Shown here: positions 12,992 through 25,192 of the stretch, in pieces
Layout: every line of letters starts with the position of its first letter
Numbering within the stretch: the stretch's first letter is position 1
DNA from: Rhodosporidiobolus odoratus
Lineage: Eukaryota; Basidiomycota; Microbotryomycetes; Sporidiobolales; Sporidiobolaceae
Reading direction: 5' to 3'
DNA length: 64,000 nt
Assembly (NCBI GenBank): GCA_034387635.1
Contig: JAOANU010000007.1
Coordinates: forward strand, 248,001-312,000
Notes under the pieces: model-generated
What the model was told of the DNA's origin: nothing
The model's input: the letters and a program-made list of their open reading frames with translations, nothing else
The model's database searches: none
Program-made: the position numbers and the translations under genes

Positions 12992-14003
12992 TCAAGCTAG
13001 CTTTGCTTTGACCTTTTCCACCTTGCCGGTCGCCTCTGCTCCGTGTACGGAGTCGTGAGCTGATTTGATACGCTTGGAATCGAAGAACAGCACACGCACC
13101 CGTCTTGACCGTGCCCGTCCCTCGCTTGACCGCTTCTTCGTAAGCCTCCTGTGCGTGCGTCAATCGCTGTAACCCTTCAAGCGCCTCCCCTCTTCGTACG
13201 TGTCCTTTTGCCCAGCTCGGTGCGAGCCTCAATGCGGCGTCGGCGTCGGAAAGGGCGGATGTGAAGTCGGGTTCAGGGAGTTTGAGAGAGGTCAGGGCGC
13301 GGTTGCCGAGCAATAGGTAGGATGTTGGCTGTGACGCAAAGCCGCGTTATCACAATGCCCTCTGACGCGCTGTACAACGTGGCGTAACCCGAAGTACGTA
13401 GACTTGAAGGACACAACGCACTGCCAGTTCAATCGCCTGTCCATACTTTTCCCTCGCTGCAGCAAAATCGCCCTCTTTGAACAACTTGTTCCCTTCTTCC
13501 TTTTTCTGTTCTGCCTCTGCACTGAGAGGTGGTACAGGAGGGTTGGGACCAGCGTGCGTCAGGACGAGCGTATTGAGGGCGCGCGGGTCGGCACCTTTGA
13601 GCGTGTCGACGACGGTACCGCTCTTGATTGCAAAGAAGGTAGGCATGGCTGAGACTTGGTACTTTCTCGCAATGGCCGGGTGCTTGTCGACGTCGAAGCG
13701 AAGGAACCTGTGCGGGGTAAGCGATGTCAGCTTGACCTCCGATGAACTTTAAGGGAGGGAAAAGCATTTTACTTGACCCAGTTGACGGTCTCGGCTAGGC
13801 GATCGAAGACGGGACCTATGCCACGACATGGTGCACACCAATTTGTGTAACTTTTGCGCAGAAGCATTCCGATTTCAGTCGGCAGCACAAAGGCAGAAAA
13901 GGACAACAACGTACGCATCGACCACGACAGTTTGACCCGCTGCTGTGGCGGAGCGCAGGCTCTCGTTCCAGTGCGAGACACTTTCAATCTCGATGACAGG
14001 CAT
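12992..14003 (-). CDS. Thioredoxin-TPR fusion protein
   Basis: Five exons (14003-13915, 13850-13773, 13707-13422, 13328-13100, 13035-12992) give 241 residues. Residues 1 to about 105 are a thioredoxin fold with active site TNWCAPC and the conserved cis-Pro stretch VSAMPTFFAI; the redox Cys pair is intact although the middle is AP, not the usual GP. A linker leads to a TPR unit of about 100 residues: AEQKKEEGNKLFKEGDFAAAREKYGQAIELA, then LGNRALTSLKL, DADAALRLAPSWAKGHVRRGEALEGL. This TPR resembles chaperone-binding carboxylate clamps, so a redox partner of Hsp70/Hsp90 in cytosol is plausible (inference). The very C-terminus is Lys-rich. It diverges from the DNA glycosylase gene, sharing a 396-nt promoter region (14004-14399). 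Confidence 0.85.
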
Positions 14004-14399
14004 GGCTGTAAGAATGACTGTGGACAAAGGGGAAGAAAAAGTCAGCGAGGCGGATGCAGGAATGGGTCCAGCGTTCCGGCCGCACGAGGCAGAGCACTGC
14101 GTCTACGGAAATGGCGAGTGCCAAGAAACTGTCTGAGTTGTTTGCGACAATCCGACGGCCGCCGGAAGGAATTCTAGATGAGAAGGAGAGTGAGGTTGGC
14201 GAGAACAAGGACAAAGAGCTTACGGAACGAGCGACTGGCTCTGTAACAACTCTGAGGTGTGTATAGGAGCCTGCAAGGTAGCCAGGATTGCAGTAAATTG
14301 AGCAGCAGGTTGTATCGTAGTCAGACTTGATCATCAACAACTGATTTCTCATCAGTTTCTTGTTCTCCCTCACTTCACACGGACCGAGTATAGTCAAGA

Positions 14400-16265
14400 A
14401 TGGCTGGGAGGACCACGCGCGCATCTACTCGAGCAGCTGGCAAGCAGGATATGCCCCCACCCGCTTCCCCCGTCAAGCGTCCTTCCGCCGCCCCACCCGC
14501 CACACCCCCGAGAAAGCGTCAAAAAACAGCTACAACTCCTGCGCCACCCAGTCCTTACGTACCGCCTACTCCCGTTACTCAGCAGCGTATCGACGACTCG
14601 GCTCACCAAGCTGAAGAGGAGGGTCAGAAACAGGGTGCCGTTCTCTTGCAGCCGGCACTCAAGTTCAAGTACGCCGACGCCAAGGCTCACATGGCCTCGA
14701 CCGATCCAAGATGGAAGACTGTCATGGATCAGCTCGTGTGCAAACCTTTCGAGGACGAGGATGAGCTGAAAAAGCCGTTTAACCCCTTTCGGTGCGATTC
14801 GTTTCCTGCTCGCCGTGATCGCGCTATCGCTGCTGACCTTGCCCTGACTTCTACCCCGCACATAACCGCTCCGCACACTCGTCACCGTTGTGTCACCCTC
14901 CTATTCTGCTCGTGCCGTGCATGACCTTCTGCACCTCTTCAGCTCCCTCGTCTCTTCTCTCCTCGGCCAACAAATCTCCTGGCTTGCCGCTCGCGCAATC
15001 CAGCACAAGTTCTGTCGCCTCTTCTTCCCCGATCTCCCAGAAAAGCTGCCTCCGCCCGACTCGACTCAACCTCGCACCGAAACTCCGTTTCCGACGCCAC
15101 AACAGGTTCTCTCTCTGCCCGACTGTACCACAGCACTTCGTGGCGCCGGACTCAGTGGGAGAAAGGTGGAATATGTCGTTGAGTTGGCTGAGAGGTTTAG
15201 CGATGGTAGGTTCAGCGCGGAGAAGCTGTGGGGAATGGAGGACGAGGAGTTGTACAAGACGCTAGTCGAGTGTAGGGGCATTGGCCCATGGACGGTGCAC
15301 ATGTTCGAGATCTTCTCGGCGAAGCGTCAGGACGTACTCCCCGTGGGAGATCTCGGTTAGTCAATTACCTCTTCTTCTTCCCTCCCGACGCCTTCTCGCT
15401 TGCCCTTGGGTCCTGGCTTCTCCACCGCTTCAGCTCTCGTTACCAAGCTTCCGCCATGTCTTGTGAATATTGACCCTTGTCGAGTTCACACAGGCATCCA
15501 GAAGAACCTCTGCCGATGGTTCTCCCAAGACCCTTCTCTGACTCCGTCCATCCACCCGCGTAAACTCGCCCCGGCCTCTCCAACAAAGCTCTCTTCGTCG
15601 TCCTCTGCCCAAGTGCCGTCTACGCCTGAGAGGGGTGCTCATAAGGGCGAAGAGGAGGAAAAGGTCAGGGCGTCGGCGGCGGACCCGACGGGCGACGAGG
15701 AGGGAGAAGGGGTGGGTGTGGGCAAATTGGCACAGTTGGGCGCAGCTAGTGTTGAGGCGGAAAAGATCGTCAATCTCGACACCACCGGTGAGGCCGCAGC
15801 TGTGAAGGAGGAAGAAGGCGCAGAGGTCAAGCAGCAGGATGACGAGAAAGAGGATGAAGCGGCCGAGGAACAGGAAGCGAGCGCGGCGCCATTCCCGGAG
15901 ACAAGCAACAACCTCACTCCTGCTATCTTGCGCACGAGGCTAAATGGAAAGAAGCTTAAGTGCGTTCGAATCACTCTGGCATCAAACCTGCCCAGACTAA
16001 TCCTCCTGTCGTTTCTCCTTTGTGCACGCTAGAGGAAACATTTACCTTACACCGCAAGAGATGGAAGAGCTTACTGCAGCTTGGAAACCTTATCGCAGCG
16101 TGGCTTGCTGGTGCGTTTGGCCTCTCTTTCACCCGTGTCCTCCTTCCTCCATGCTTACACAGCTTTTCCCCCTTACTCTTTGCATCCTCTTCCTGGAATT
16201 CCGTGGTATCGGTATCTCCTTCCAGGTATCTCTGGAGTCTGTCAGACGGAACTGGGGATCCCTAG
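14400..16265 (+). CDS. MAG1: DNA-3-methyladenine glycosylase (AlkA/Mag1, HhH-GPD)
   Basis: Base-excision repair enzyme removing alkylated purines. Exons 14400-14791, 14943-15355, 15494-15959, 16033-16110 and 16226-16265 are in phase, 462 residues. The first 100 residues are basic and Pro-rich (PPRKRQKTATT looks like a nuclear signal). The catalytic domain begins at NPFRSLVSSLLGQQISWLAA, continues through CTTALRGAGLSGRKVEYVVE and the helix-hairpin-helix CRGIGPWTVHMF, to the catalytic Asp in VLPVGDLGIQKNL. Instead of ending soon after, the protein has an insertion of roughly 110 residues rich in Glu/Ala/Lys/Asp (coded about 15610-15900) before the last conserved elements (LNGKKLKGNIYLTPQEMEEL, AAWKPYRSVACWYLW). 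The insertion is inside one continuous exon, so it is translated. Extra acidic loops of this kind are not usual for the family. Confidence 0.92.
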
Positions 16266-17027
16266 TTCTCCTTGCCCTCTTGGTATTCTGGTCTCTATCG
16301 CGGTTCACGTCCATGCTTCTCTTGTCCATCTATCTGATATCGCCCACTGTCGCCATGTAGCGTACAGTGTGTAGACGCAATCGGAACAGACATGTTGTAG
16401 CCAGTCTGACTTCCCCGCACAGCGAAATAGTCAAACAGAGTCGGTCGACAGCGCACGTTTCCACATATGCTAATCATCCCGCGCGCGGACGAGGGAAGCG
16501 TTGGACCGGGACGTCACAGTAATACCATGCGCTGGTGAGAGTGTCAGCCCTGATCGATGTTTGTGCTCGAGCCATTCCTTTCGCTGCAATGCTGCTCGCG
16601 ACGATTGTCTTCAAGCAGGACGTAGCAGCTGGTCTCCTCTTGGCCATCGCTTCTTACGAGGTGGGGAGGGACATCCCGACGATATGCATTTGCCCTTGTT
16701 GAAGCTTGCAAAAAGACTGAACTGAGAAGGTCACCGGTTACCGACCAGGATGGGAGCCGGCGGTACAGTCGCTCACGCGGCCAGAGGGGCATGCTTAGCC
16801 GTGCACGCTGATCTACACTTCTGCGCCCCTCACAGCTACCGGCACTGCGCTCACCTCCTACCTGGGGCCTATAAGCTAGAACTGCTCAAGTCACGGAACT
16901 GTCGAGTAAGGCTGGCTAGCTACGGTGCACAGCCTTTGCGAGCTTGAGAGTCGGAAGGACAATGAGCAAGCTGTCAAATCCTAAGCTGTTACTCAGCTCC
17001 TTCTGCATCGCGGAGAACGTGCAAGTT
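16266..17027. other. Intergenic stretch with no supported gene
   Basis: Between the 3' ends of the glycosylase gene and family gene A. Only short frames are present; one around 16589 (MLLATIVFKQDVAAGLLLAI) looks membrane-like but could not be joined to other exons. I see no RNA gene or repeat. Confidence 0.35.
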
Positions 17028-18204
17028 TCAGTCTTCCTCTTTACGTTCTGCCTCTTCCACACCGACGCCCCCAAATATGGATCCGAGCGAGGCGAGCCAT
17101 CCGCCACCCGAGCTGTAGTCTCTACTATCTCGTGGAGAGACTACATGATGGTGGGCTGGTGAGGGCCGAGCGGGAGGTGCAAGAGCGGGTGGGTATAGTC
17201 GGCGTTCAGGTGCGAGGACTCGTGACTCGATGGGTAGTTCGGCGGCTTCGATTGTAGACGAGAGCGGGTCTGAAGGTATGTGTGACGGTATCGGATATGG
17301 GGTAGAAGAAGTCGTAGACGGCGGAGTCGAAGGCGAGGTAGAACTGATGGATTCAACCTTTGCCGAAGTTTCGCACTCTGTTTCGGCAGTGAGGCGAGAA
17401 GGTGTACACGAGGAACGAGTGGAAGCAGGCAAAAGCGCTTGCGCCGGCGGTATCCCGAACACTTGCTCGAACGCCGCGTCAGATATCTCGGTAGAGCATG
17501 CCGGCACAGCGAATTTCGCGGCTACCTCGCTTGCGTCCGAGAGACACACCAGCGTGTTCCTTTTGGTGGCGGGTAAGCTTGCGGAGGTAGGCCAAACTGG
17601 GCATAACGTCTAGGGTTAGTCAAGTACGAGCAGACGTGAAGAGGTTTCAATCGATACCATAGCCCCAGCCGCACGGCATAAGCTCCTCCTCCGGGCGCAT
17701 GTCGATTTTCTCATCTGTGCTCGTTCTCGGTGTTGGCGACGAGCAATTTAGGGCTGAAGGCCTGAGCTCGTCAGCACAGGGTTGCCTTCAACTCTTACCG
17801 CTTGCGAGAAGGAACATACCGAGAATCCGTAGCCAGCGCTCGAGAACCCTGCACTCTAGCACTTCTAGCTCATGCTCAGCCTCTCTGTCGCTCGACTGCC
17901 TGCTCTTGATCCGTGCTAGGTAAGCGTAGTAATCTCCGATCGCCCTCCTATCCTCGCGGTCGTCGACCCGGATATAGAACCAAAATTCTGGCTTGATGGC
18001 GTTCGACCACTGGCGCAACCAATATGGAGTGGCGCGGGGCGGTTGGAGAGAGTCGGCTAGGTGAGCCAGCTTGGGTCGAGGAGAAAGGACATCGGGAGGG
18101 ATGAGGGGAAGGCAGTAGTGATACAGGATGCCCCAGGGTATCACGTGAGGAATGGTGTGCACTTCGAAGGTGAGGTTCGGGACACGAGGTCGCCTCGCAG
18201 TCAT
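17028..18204 (-). CDS. Unrecognised three-exon gene, family member A
   Basis: I do not recognise this protein. Exons 18204-17799, 17753-17658 and 17596-17028 (introns of 45 and 61 nt) give about 356 residues. The first exon starts MTARRPRVPNLTFEVHTI and is rich in aromatic and His residues (WGILYHYCLPLIPPDVLSPR, ATPYWLRQWS, IGDYYAYLARIKSRQSSD, LECRVLERWLRILG), suggesting a folded domain of about 135 residues. The third exon has another ordered block (CLSDASEVAAKFAVPACSTE, SDAAFEQVFGIPP), a long Ser/Thr/Pro tail and a terminal GGGWLASLGSIFGG helix. The same gene, with the same intron positions and exon 1 and 2 lengths, lies inverted at 55253-56354. That match is the best evidence that it is a real gene. 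No signal peptide or membrane segment seen. Confidence 0.7.
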
Positions 18205-18680
18205 CTCGTGTGCGACTTAGCAGGCGGAGCCTCGACGATGTTTTCTGATGGACAGGCGAAGCTCGACCGGCGGTGCGGGATTGCGCGACGCCTCTCGGTG
18301 TCGGAATAGCTGTCGATGAAGACCGTGGCGCTGGGATAGTCGCGGAGTGTGGCGAGAACGAGGTCGACGAAAGTGGGAGAGCTGCGAGAAACAGTACAGC
18401 CAGCTTCTTTTTTCAACAAGTTGCCAGCGCCGCCGAGGCTGGCAGTGTACCCTGAGCTGCGAGACCCGCCTGAAGCCACACGAAGGCCTTTGCACAACAA
18501 CCGCAAAGTCAAGTCAACCATCAGCGCATCAGCTCTAGCCAGAAAAGTACCTTGTTGCAAACAAAAACTCTGTACAATCCGCGAGCTTTCCTACAGACCC
18601 GAATGACCCGAGAACAAGCCCAATGGGAAACAGACTCATGAATAGATACTATATGCTGAGCGAGACGGGAACCAGGTGTA
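18205..18680. other. Intergenic stretch upstream of family gene A
   Basis: A minus-strand frame of 119 codons (18560-18201) overlaps the start of family gene A in another frame and has no equivalent upstream of member B, so I treat it as chance or 5' leader. The rest is promoter of gene A and the 3' flank of the phosphatase. Confidence 0.35.
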
Positions 18681-21009
18681 TCAGGCGGTGGTCGCGATGG
18701 AACCTTTGTAGGAAGAGGTGTCCTTGAGCGGGTAGCGGTCTTGTTTGAGTTGTCGACGACCTTTGCCAAAAGACACCCAGCCAAGGGCGTAGAAGCCTGT
18801 GCAGAGCGAGAGGTCAGCCGCAATCCAGGTCGGCTCGATCAGACGAGAAAGGAGAGAACGAAAGGCAATGCTTGACAGGCAGAAGCAGGGGAAACGTACA
18901 GCCGAGCGCCGCTAGCATGACGACAATGGTCACGCATGCTCCGATGAACCCAGAGCCAACGGAAGTGAAGTGGCCGTCCGCGATGTCCTTGTACTTGGCG
19001 GCGAGATCTTCGTACTGTTCTGCGAGGTAGATCTCGCTGCACACTTCGGCCGTGCTGGTCGAGTTGCAGACGGTGCACCAAGCGGTGTTGTTCGGGATGA
19101 GGTTGGACTGAGACAGACGAGAGTCAGGTGAGTCAGGATGTCAGCAACGGGAAAAGGCGAAAAACGCACCTCGAGATTGCGAGTAAACGTATCGAGATCT
19201 ACGTCAACCGAGTCTGAGCCGAAGAGAGGGTAGTAGGTGACGTCGGTAGCGGTGTCGGACCCGTTCTTGAAGCCGAAACGGACGTCGTACCCGCTGGACC
19301 CGCTGCCAGGTCGCAGCTCATACACTGCGACGGACGCGTAGTCCACCATGGCCGCGGGATACTCAAAAGAGGGGTTCGTAGTCGCAGCAAGGTTGGTCAT
19401 ATCTGCGACGACTCGAGCGAAATCGGTGCGATGTCGAGAGAAGGGCAACGGGAAGCACCTACTGAAGAGGGAAAGGAAAGGCTTGTAAGCCATGTGGTAA
19501 TGAGCAAGAACGACTTCGTTGCCGTCTTCGGCAAAAGCGCGCAGCGAGCCAATGATGCGAGGTAGGAGTGTCAAGCCAGCAACTGCAAGACAGACTAGTC
19601 AGAAGAGACGCTACGAGACGGTCCAAGCCGAACGTACTGTTACCCAGCGCGTCAGTCTCGTTGGCGGTGAAGAGGCCGTGTTCGTGAAAGCTGCGAGGTT
19701 CGAGATTGTGAAGATGAGCGTAGTAACACACGCACGAAGACGAAAGGTCTGGGAAGAAAAGGAAAACAACGCACCTCGCCAGATCCTTGACATGCGCAAG
19801 AGTGCCATCACCTGTAGCGTTGAGCTCGGAGGCATACGTCTTGTTGTGGATGGAGTTGACGTTGATCTGAACAGAGTCACGATTCCAGCGTTTGATCGGT
19901 ACCGAGACCGGCAGAGCAACAAGTACGCACGTAGTCGTAGACATTGTAGATGTTCTTCAGGGAGACTGTGCGGTCTCCGACCAGCCCACTGGACGACAAC
20001 ATATCAAGGAAGGGTGCTTCGGCGGCAGCGCGGTCCTTGAATCCGGTCGTATTGTAGACTTCGGCATTTCGATCGGTCCAGGTATTGCAGTTTGTCCAGG
20101 GTTCGAAGTCGACGTCGTCGACGGGGAGAACAGTCTCTACCTTGACGTACTATGAGGTGTAAAAGAGCGAGGTCAGCGATTGGTATTAAGGAGAAAAAAA
20201 CAAGATAAGTCTTGGAAGAAAAGCGCACTTGATAACCTCCGAGAGGCGAGACAATGTCGGACCCGTTGGCTAGGGAGATGGTCGACACACTGCAGTCGTC
20301 TGGTTTTAGATGCCAGCGGGCACAGCGCATGTCAAGAAGAAACGTACTTTTCTCGAGGCGGGTAGAATCCTGTTTCCGGGCCATTTGCATCAGCATCACG
20401 AGTGGGGACGGTAACAAACCTGCTTACCTTGCCACATTGCCTGCGCACTGTCCGAGATGACGCTACCCTCCCCTCCCGCATCCGCCGTGCTGTTAATCTT
20501 GCTCCCATCCGCGTCGGTAGCGCTCAATCCGACGATCGCCCGCGTAGCATCGGTACCGGCATAGATACTCTGCGCGAAAAGAGTGTCAGCCGATATGAGA
20601 AAGCGAAACCGATCGGAAAGGCGGAAGAAAACGGACGCGAAGCATGACTCCCAGTTGGAAATTCTGCTGCTCCCCCAATGGGGTGAGAACGGTGTCGCTA
20701 CCAGAGTAGGATGCAGGGTCCTCTGCACAAACGAAGGGTGGTCAAAAGAGGCTAGGAGGACCGTCCCGCCCGTTCTCTTGCGCTGCAATTCCCGATTTCG
20801 CGCCTCAACCCAGCGAGCGTTGGGGGTAAGGAAGCTAGTGATCAGGCGGAAACTCACGGTAGAAGGCGCTGCGGTCACCATGACGGGCGATGATGACGAC
20901 CTATGGGCACCACGTTCCGGCGACATATAGAGAAGGACATCAGCTGCACAGCAACGACGTCCGGATTGACGAAAGAGCTGACACCAAGAGGAGCGGCCGT
21001 GTTGGACAT
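18681..21009 (-). CDS. Membrane-anchored histidine acid phosphatase family protein
   Basis: About eleven exons. ATG at 21009 (MSNTAAPLGVSSFVNPD) is followed after an intron by VVIIARHGDRSAFY, the catalytic RHG-x-R phosphohistidine motif of histidine acid phosphatases. Then LTPLGEQQNFQLGVMLRSIY, GTDATRAIVGLSAT, SPLGGYQYVKVETVLPVDDV, FEPWTNCNTW, NIYNVYDYINVNSI, GLTLLPRIIGSLRAF and LAHYHMAYKPFLSLF. Several N-x-S/T sites (NSTADA, NMTNLAA, NGSD) and late cysteines (AWCTVCNSTS) fit a lumenal or extracellular domain. A single C-terminal membrane span (SGFIGACVTIVVMLAALG) precedes a short basic tail ending at 18681. No cleavable signal peptide was found before the RHG motif, so the true start may lie in an unseen upstream exon. 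The second catalytic site usually reads HD; here the aligned place reads HY. Confidence 0.85.
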
Positions 21010-21267
21010 TGTCAACGGCGTTGTGTCACGAGCGAACGAGCCTGTGTGGCACGAGGCGTGGGAAGGCGAAGAGGGAGGCAGGCCGCAGGCTCTCGTCCTG
21101 ACTCTGCTCCGCCCGGCAAACTCAACTATTTTCTCCGATTGACTGATGAGACATGCCGACACGGACTGATAAGACCGGCACCGGAGAAGTGAGAGAACAG
21201 GCGAAGAGCATTGCTTTCGGCGGTCAGCCTGTGCGACGGAGCAGAGAGAATCGAGTAGATGCGCTAG

Positions 21268-24200
21268 CTACTGCCCGGAATCCTCCTGCCCGCTTTCCTC
21301 TGACTCCTCATCAGACCCATCTTCTTCGCTGTGCTCATCACCACTCTCTCCCTCCTCTCCTTCCTCGCTCCCGTCCCCTTCTTCCTCCTCTGCGCCTTCA
21401 TCTTCGTCTTCAGTGGAAGTCCCCTCCCCCTCCCCCTCCCCCTCTTCCTCACTGGAAGAATCCGCTAGGAACTCCTCCATCCCGACCCTCCTCTTTGGCT
21501 GAGGCTGTGGCCGTCCGTACCCGCTTGAGAAACCGCTGGAGGTGGGGGTAAGGACGACCTGCCCCCTCGGCGCTGTCCGTCCTGGTCGCGCACCCAGAGA
21601 TGCAGAAGAGGCACGGAACGAATCTGAACCGAAGCCTTGCAGGTTTGCGAGCGGGGTAGAGGAGCGGGAAGAGGGCGCCGAAGAGGCTGGAGAGAGAGGT
21701 GGATCACGGATGGAAGTAGGGGGCACGGTTATAGAGTAAGGCGGAATCGAGAGCGGAGAGGAGAACCGTTTCGAAGGTAGGGCGAGGCCGAGGCTGCCGA
21801 GGGTAGACGGCTGGGCTGATCGTTCTGCGTACGGAGCGTAGTGTCAATAACCTATCTCACGTGAGTATTGACCGAAATCGGACAACGCACCTTCTCCCCC
21901 TCCAGCTTCTTTCCCCTCGAACAATATTCTCCTCACCTCCTCCGCTTTCAGTGCCTGCTTACCTCCGTCGATTTCCCGACCACCGCCACCCGTCACCTCC
22001 TCCACAAATACCCCGCTCTTGAACTCTTCCTCTCCCAACTCGACCCTCGTAGCCCCCTCTGCCTGTTTCCCAATCCCGCCCGACGCAACCGCCCCAGCAA
22101 GAAAGCGTGCCCGATCTCGGACGGAGTAAGAGAGGTCGTAGCGTGCCAAAGTCGTGAGGTACGAGAACATAAGCGAGAGCGGCCGGAGCGACGGCATGAG
22201 AGGGGAAAGGTGAGAAAGGCAGAGCAGCTTGGCAGATAGGGTGAGGAGGTGGAGTTTCGCGTCCGTGGGCTGCCAAGTAGCTCTACAGTCAGGAATGCGC
22301 TTAACTGAAAGAACGGAGGCAACGCACCTCGTCTTTGAACCCCTTCGCTCCAAGCCTGACAACCTCCGGCCCGCACCCTTCGAGCAACCCCTCTCCCGCA
22401 TACTGTCCAACGAGCCAATATACAGTAGCTCGCGCACCCCGATCTTGCAGCCTACTACGCGACTTGCCTTTCGCACTATCCTGAGGCGCGGCAGGGTGCA
22501 GGAACGACGCAAGTCGCGTGATGACGGATTTTCGCGACGGGGTAGAGGGATAAGAGGGCGAGGTGAGCAAGGTGCGGAGGACCAGGATGGAGGTCGAAAC
22601 GGTAGCCTCTGCCGGTACAAAGGGTAATGAGCTCAATCTGCCGAAACGGGGAGGATGAATAACCACTGACCGTGCGGGCTTTGTAATAGCCTGAGTAGTG
22701 CTGTGAGGCATTCGCCAGCAGCATTCGGGGCTCGCAATGCGCAGGTCCCGATGGCGGAAATAGCATCTCGCGAGAATGCTTCGTCCGTGTCATTGACATA
22801 AGTCTGACGTCGAAAAGTAATATCAGCACCAGGCAAGTCACGGACTTGCTTCAGGTAGAACACGCACAATCAACTCGCCGAGCACCCTTTTCTCCTTTCC
22901 TCCACCGACGCCCACACAAGCCGTCAGAACCCTTAACCTCGCCCGTTTCCCTTCTAAGCTTTCGTCAAATCTGACATAGAACGCTTCGAGGTGGTCGCTG
23001 AGAAGCTCAGGCCGGTCCTCAGCGATGAGGGCACACTGTGTGAGCGCACTTGAAGCGACTTCGGCAGAAGCATGGAGTAGGCGGAGGAGGGGGCGGATCA
23101 GTCGAGAGTGGGTAGTTGCAGGGGCGAGGTAGTAGTGCAGGGTTATGGTCGCAGAAACAACCTGAGCAATCGAGCGGATCAGCTCAACGACTGAGTAGCA
23201 TGGCCGTGAAGGAAAGAGCTAGACGCACAGCGGGATTCAGATGCTGCAAGAGCGGCTCGCTGCCCTTCAGCACCAATTCTGCATCCTTGTCCACCCTTCC
23301 CGTTACCGCCGGGTCGAGGAAGAACGTCCTCCCGTACTTCGCCAATACTCGCAACAAGGTCACTTGTCCCCACTCCTCGACATCCACAAGCATCTTACAC
23401 CATTTCCTGTAGTTCTGATGCAGCATTTCCCACTTGTGCAGGGCGACAGCCTCCCAAGCAGTCAAGGCTGCGCCAAGGGTGAGCGGAGTGGCGTTGTCCA
23501 ACAAGACTTGAAGAGTCGGGAGAAGGGAAGCACGGTTGTCGGAAGTCGAGTCGGCGAGGAAGAGGGTACGAACAGCGTCCGCCGTGGCCCGACGAACGTA
23601 CCAGCTCGTATCTCGCGCGCCCTTCTGGACCGCCATTCCAACTAGCTCGCGAATGTCTGGCAGACCCATTTGGCTCAGGGTGCCGATGGCCCCAGCCCGC
23701 ACTAGTGGATTTGGATCGGACAAGTCTTTCTGATAGGCGTTGATGGCGAGGAGTGCAAGTTCGGGAGCGTGATGCGAGCAGTGGGTGATGTAGAGAGAAA
23801 TCAGGGTGCGATGCTGTAAGGTGAGTGTTGGGCTGAGTAGAGAGGTGACGAGGGGGAAGAAAGTCGAAACGGGCAGGGAACGGGTCATCATCTGCTTGGT
23901 GAAGACGGTCAGTCTGAGCTGTCGCGTCACACATACTTCCACGCCTGTAACGCGTGGCTGCGATTAAGAGGGGGCAAAAGGGCGAATGTACTGCAATGAC
24001 CCTTTTCAATCCCTCACCTCTTTCCCGTTCGCTCTTGCTCCCCAGTAGCCGCTTCGTTTCTTCCGTTCCTGCCGGGGTCAGGGTTATACCACTCTCCAGA
24101 TACTTGCCAGCTGACCCTGAGGTACCCGTGACGAACGAGTCCTGCCGAGAAGAAGAAGGTCAACCTAAGGTGGGGGGAGGGAAGATGAACAGACTTACGA

Positions 24201-24467
24201 CGAGACCTAGGTCCCGGGAGTGTTCTGCGATTGGAGAGAAATACCGTGTCAGCAAGCGTACTTCCATGCAGCCTGTCAAGCTACTGTAATCCTCCAGCTT
24301 GTCATCGTTCTCCGACGGCCCTCCTCGCAGACAGTCATGAACAGCAGGGGAGCGGAGCAGAGGTGAGCTGACGAAGTTGGCAGGAGCTCACCAGCTAGGT
24401 TCTCTCCCAATCTCGCCCCCAATCGCTCGACATTGGTCCGCAGTTGCTGAAGCGTCTTCTCCGCCAT
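21268..24467 (-). CDS. APL6: AP-3 adaptor complex beta subunit
   Basis: Large subunit of the adaptor that carries cargo from Golgi/endosome to vacuole. Start at 24467 (MAEKTLQQLRTNVERLGARL). The adaptin HEAT solenoid is clear from about 23940 down: LISLYITHCSHHAPELALLA, NPLVRAGAIGTLSQMGLPDI, RDTSWYVRRATADAVRTLF, LGAALTAWEAVALHKWEMLH, EWGQVTLLRVLAKYGRTFF, LNPAVRLALSFTAM. Many short introns cut the gene. The product ends at 21268 after a typical AP-3 beta hinge: Ser-rich, then an almost unbroken acidic Ser/Glu/Asp/Gly run (coded 21270-21470, including repeated Glu-Gly pairs from a CCCCCT-type repeat on the plus strand), the kind of region phosphorylated by casein kinase in relatives. The C-terminal ear of animal AP-3 beta is not seen, as in many fungi. 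Confidence 0.9.
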
Positions 24468-25192
24468 TCGATCCTGAAAGCGTCTGCTGGGGCAATAGGC
24501 GACCTCTGCACTATGTTCGCTTGGCTATAACGGTAAAGGCGTAAGCCTGAAGGGTCGTTTCAGCTCGTAGATCGCGAGACGGGTGACGGAATATGCCGGC
24601 GGGAGAGAATAGAGCCGCGGTAGGGCAAAAGGCAGGTGAGGTCGGAGAGCGTAGAATTTCTTGAGAGATTGCGAAAGAAAACTGGTGAATGGCCCGGTCA
24701 AAAGCGCGAAAACGAAGTACAGCAGCGGAGGGAAGATGCAGGAAAATCGCGAGGTAAGTGTTGCTAAATTTCTGTGGGCATCACATCCTCGAGCCGCAAG
24801 ACACAAATAAGGTAGCGACAGGATTGCACCCGCTCTACAGGAGCAGGAGCTATCGGGTCTGGCTGCTGCATGCGCGGCCATGTCTTTTCTTTACTTTCTT
24901 GCCCGAAAAGCCGCTCGCAGGACTGGCACCAGCGATGCTGAGGGAGGAGGGCAGTTGTTGTGCGATGCTTAGAAGTAAATTGACAAGGCGTCCATGGTGG
25001 GTGCCCTGCGGGATCGAGGAAGGCTGGGAAAGCCGCGTTGTGGATGAGCGACAGACGCGCGGCCCGCTGACACGACGATGGGCGTGCTTACATCGGGAAG
25101 CTGTCAGCAGGACAGTAAGAAGAGCAGCAGGAAAAGAACGTACATGTCGCCTGCGCTGCGTTCATCGCCTGTCGTGGCCTGGCATGGCTAAC
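24468..25192. other. Intergenic stretch, AP-3 beta promoter and CMC2 3' flank
   Basis: About 725 nt with only short unlikely frames on both strands. I see no RNA gene, repeat or conserved motif. Confidence 0.35.

Noticed and set aside
18201..18560. 119-codon minus frame upstream of family gene A
   Set aside because: No counterpart upstream of family gene B and it overlaps the start of gene A in another frame.
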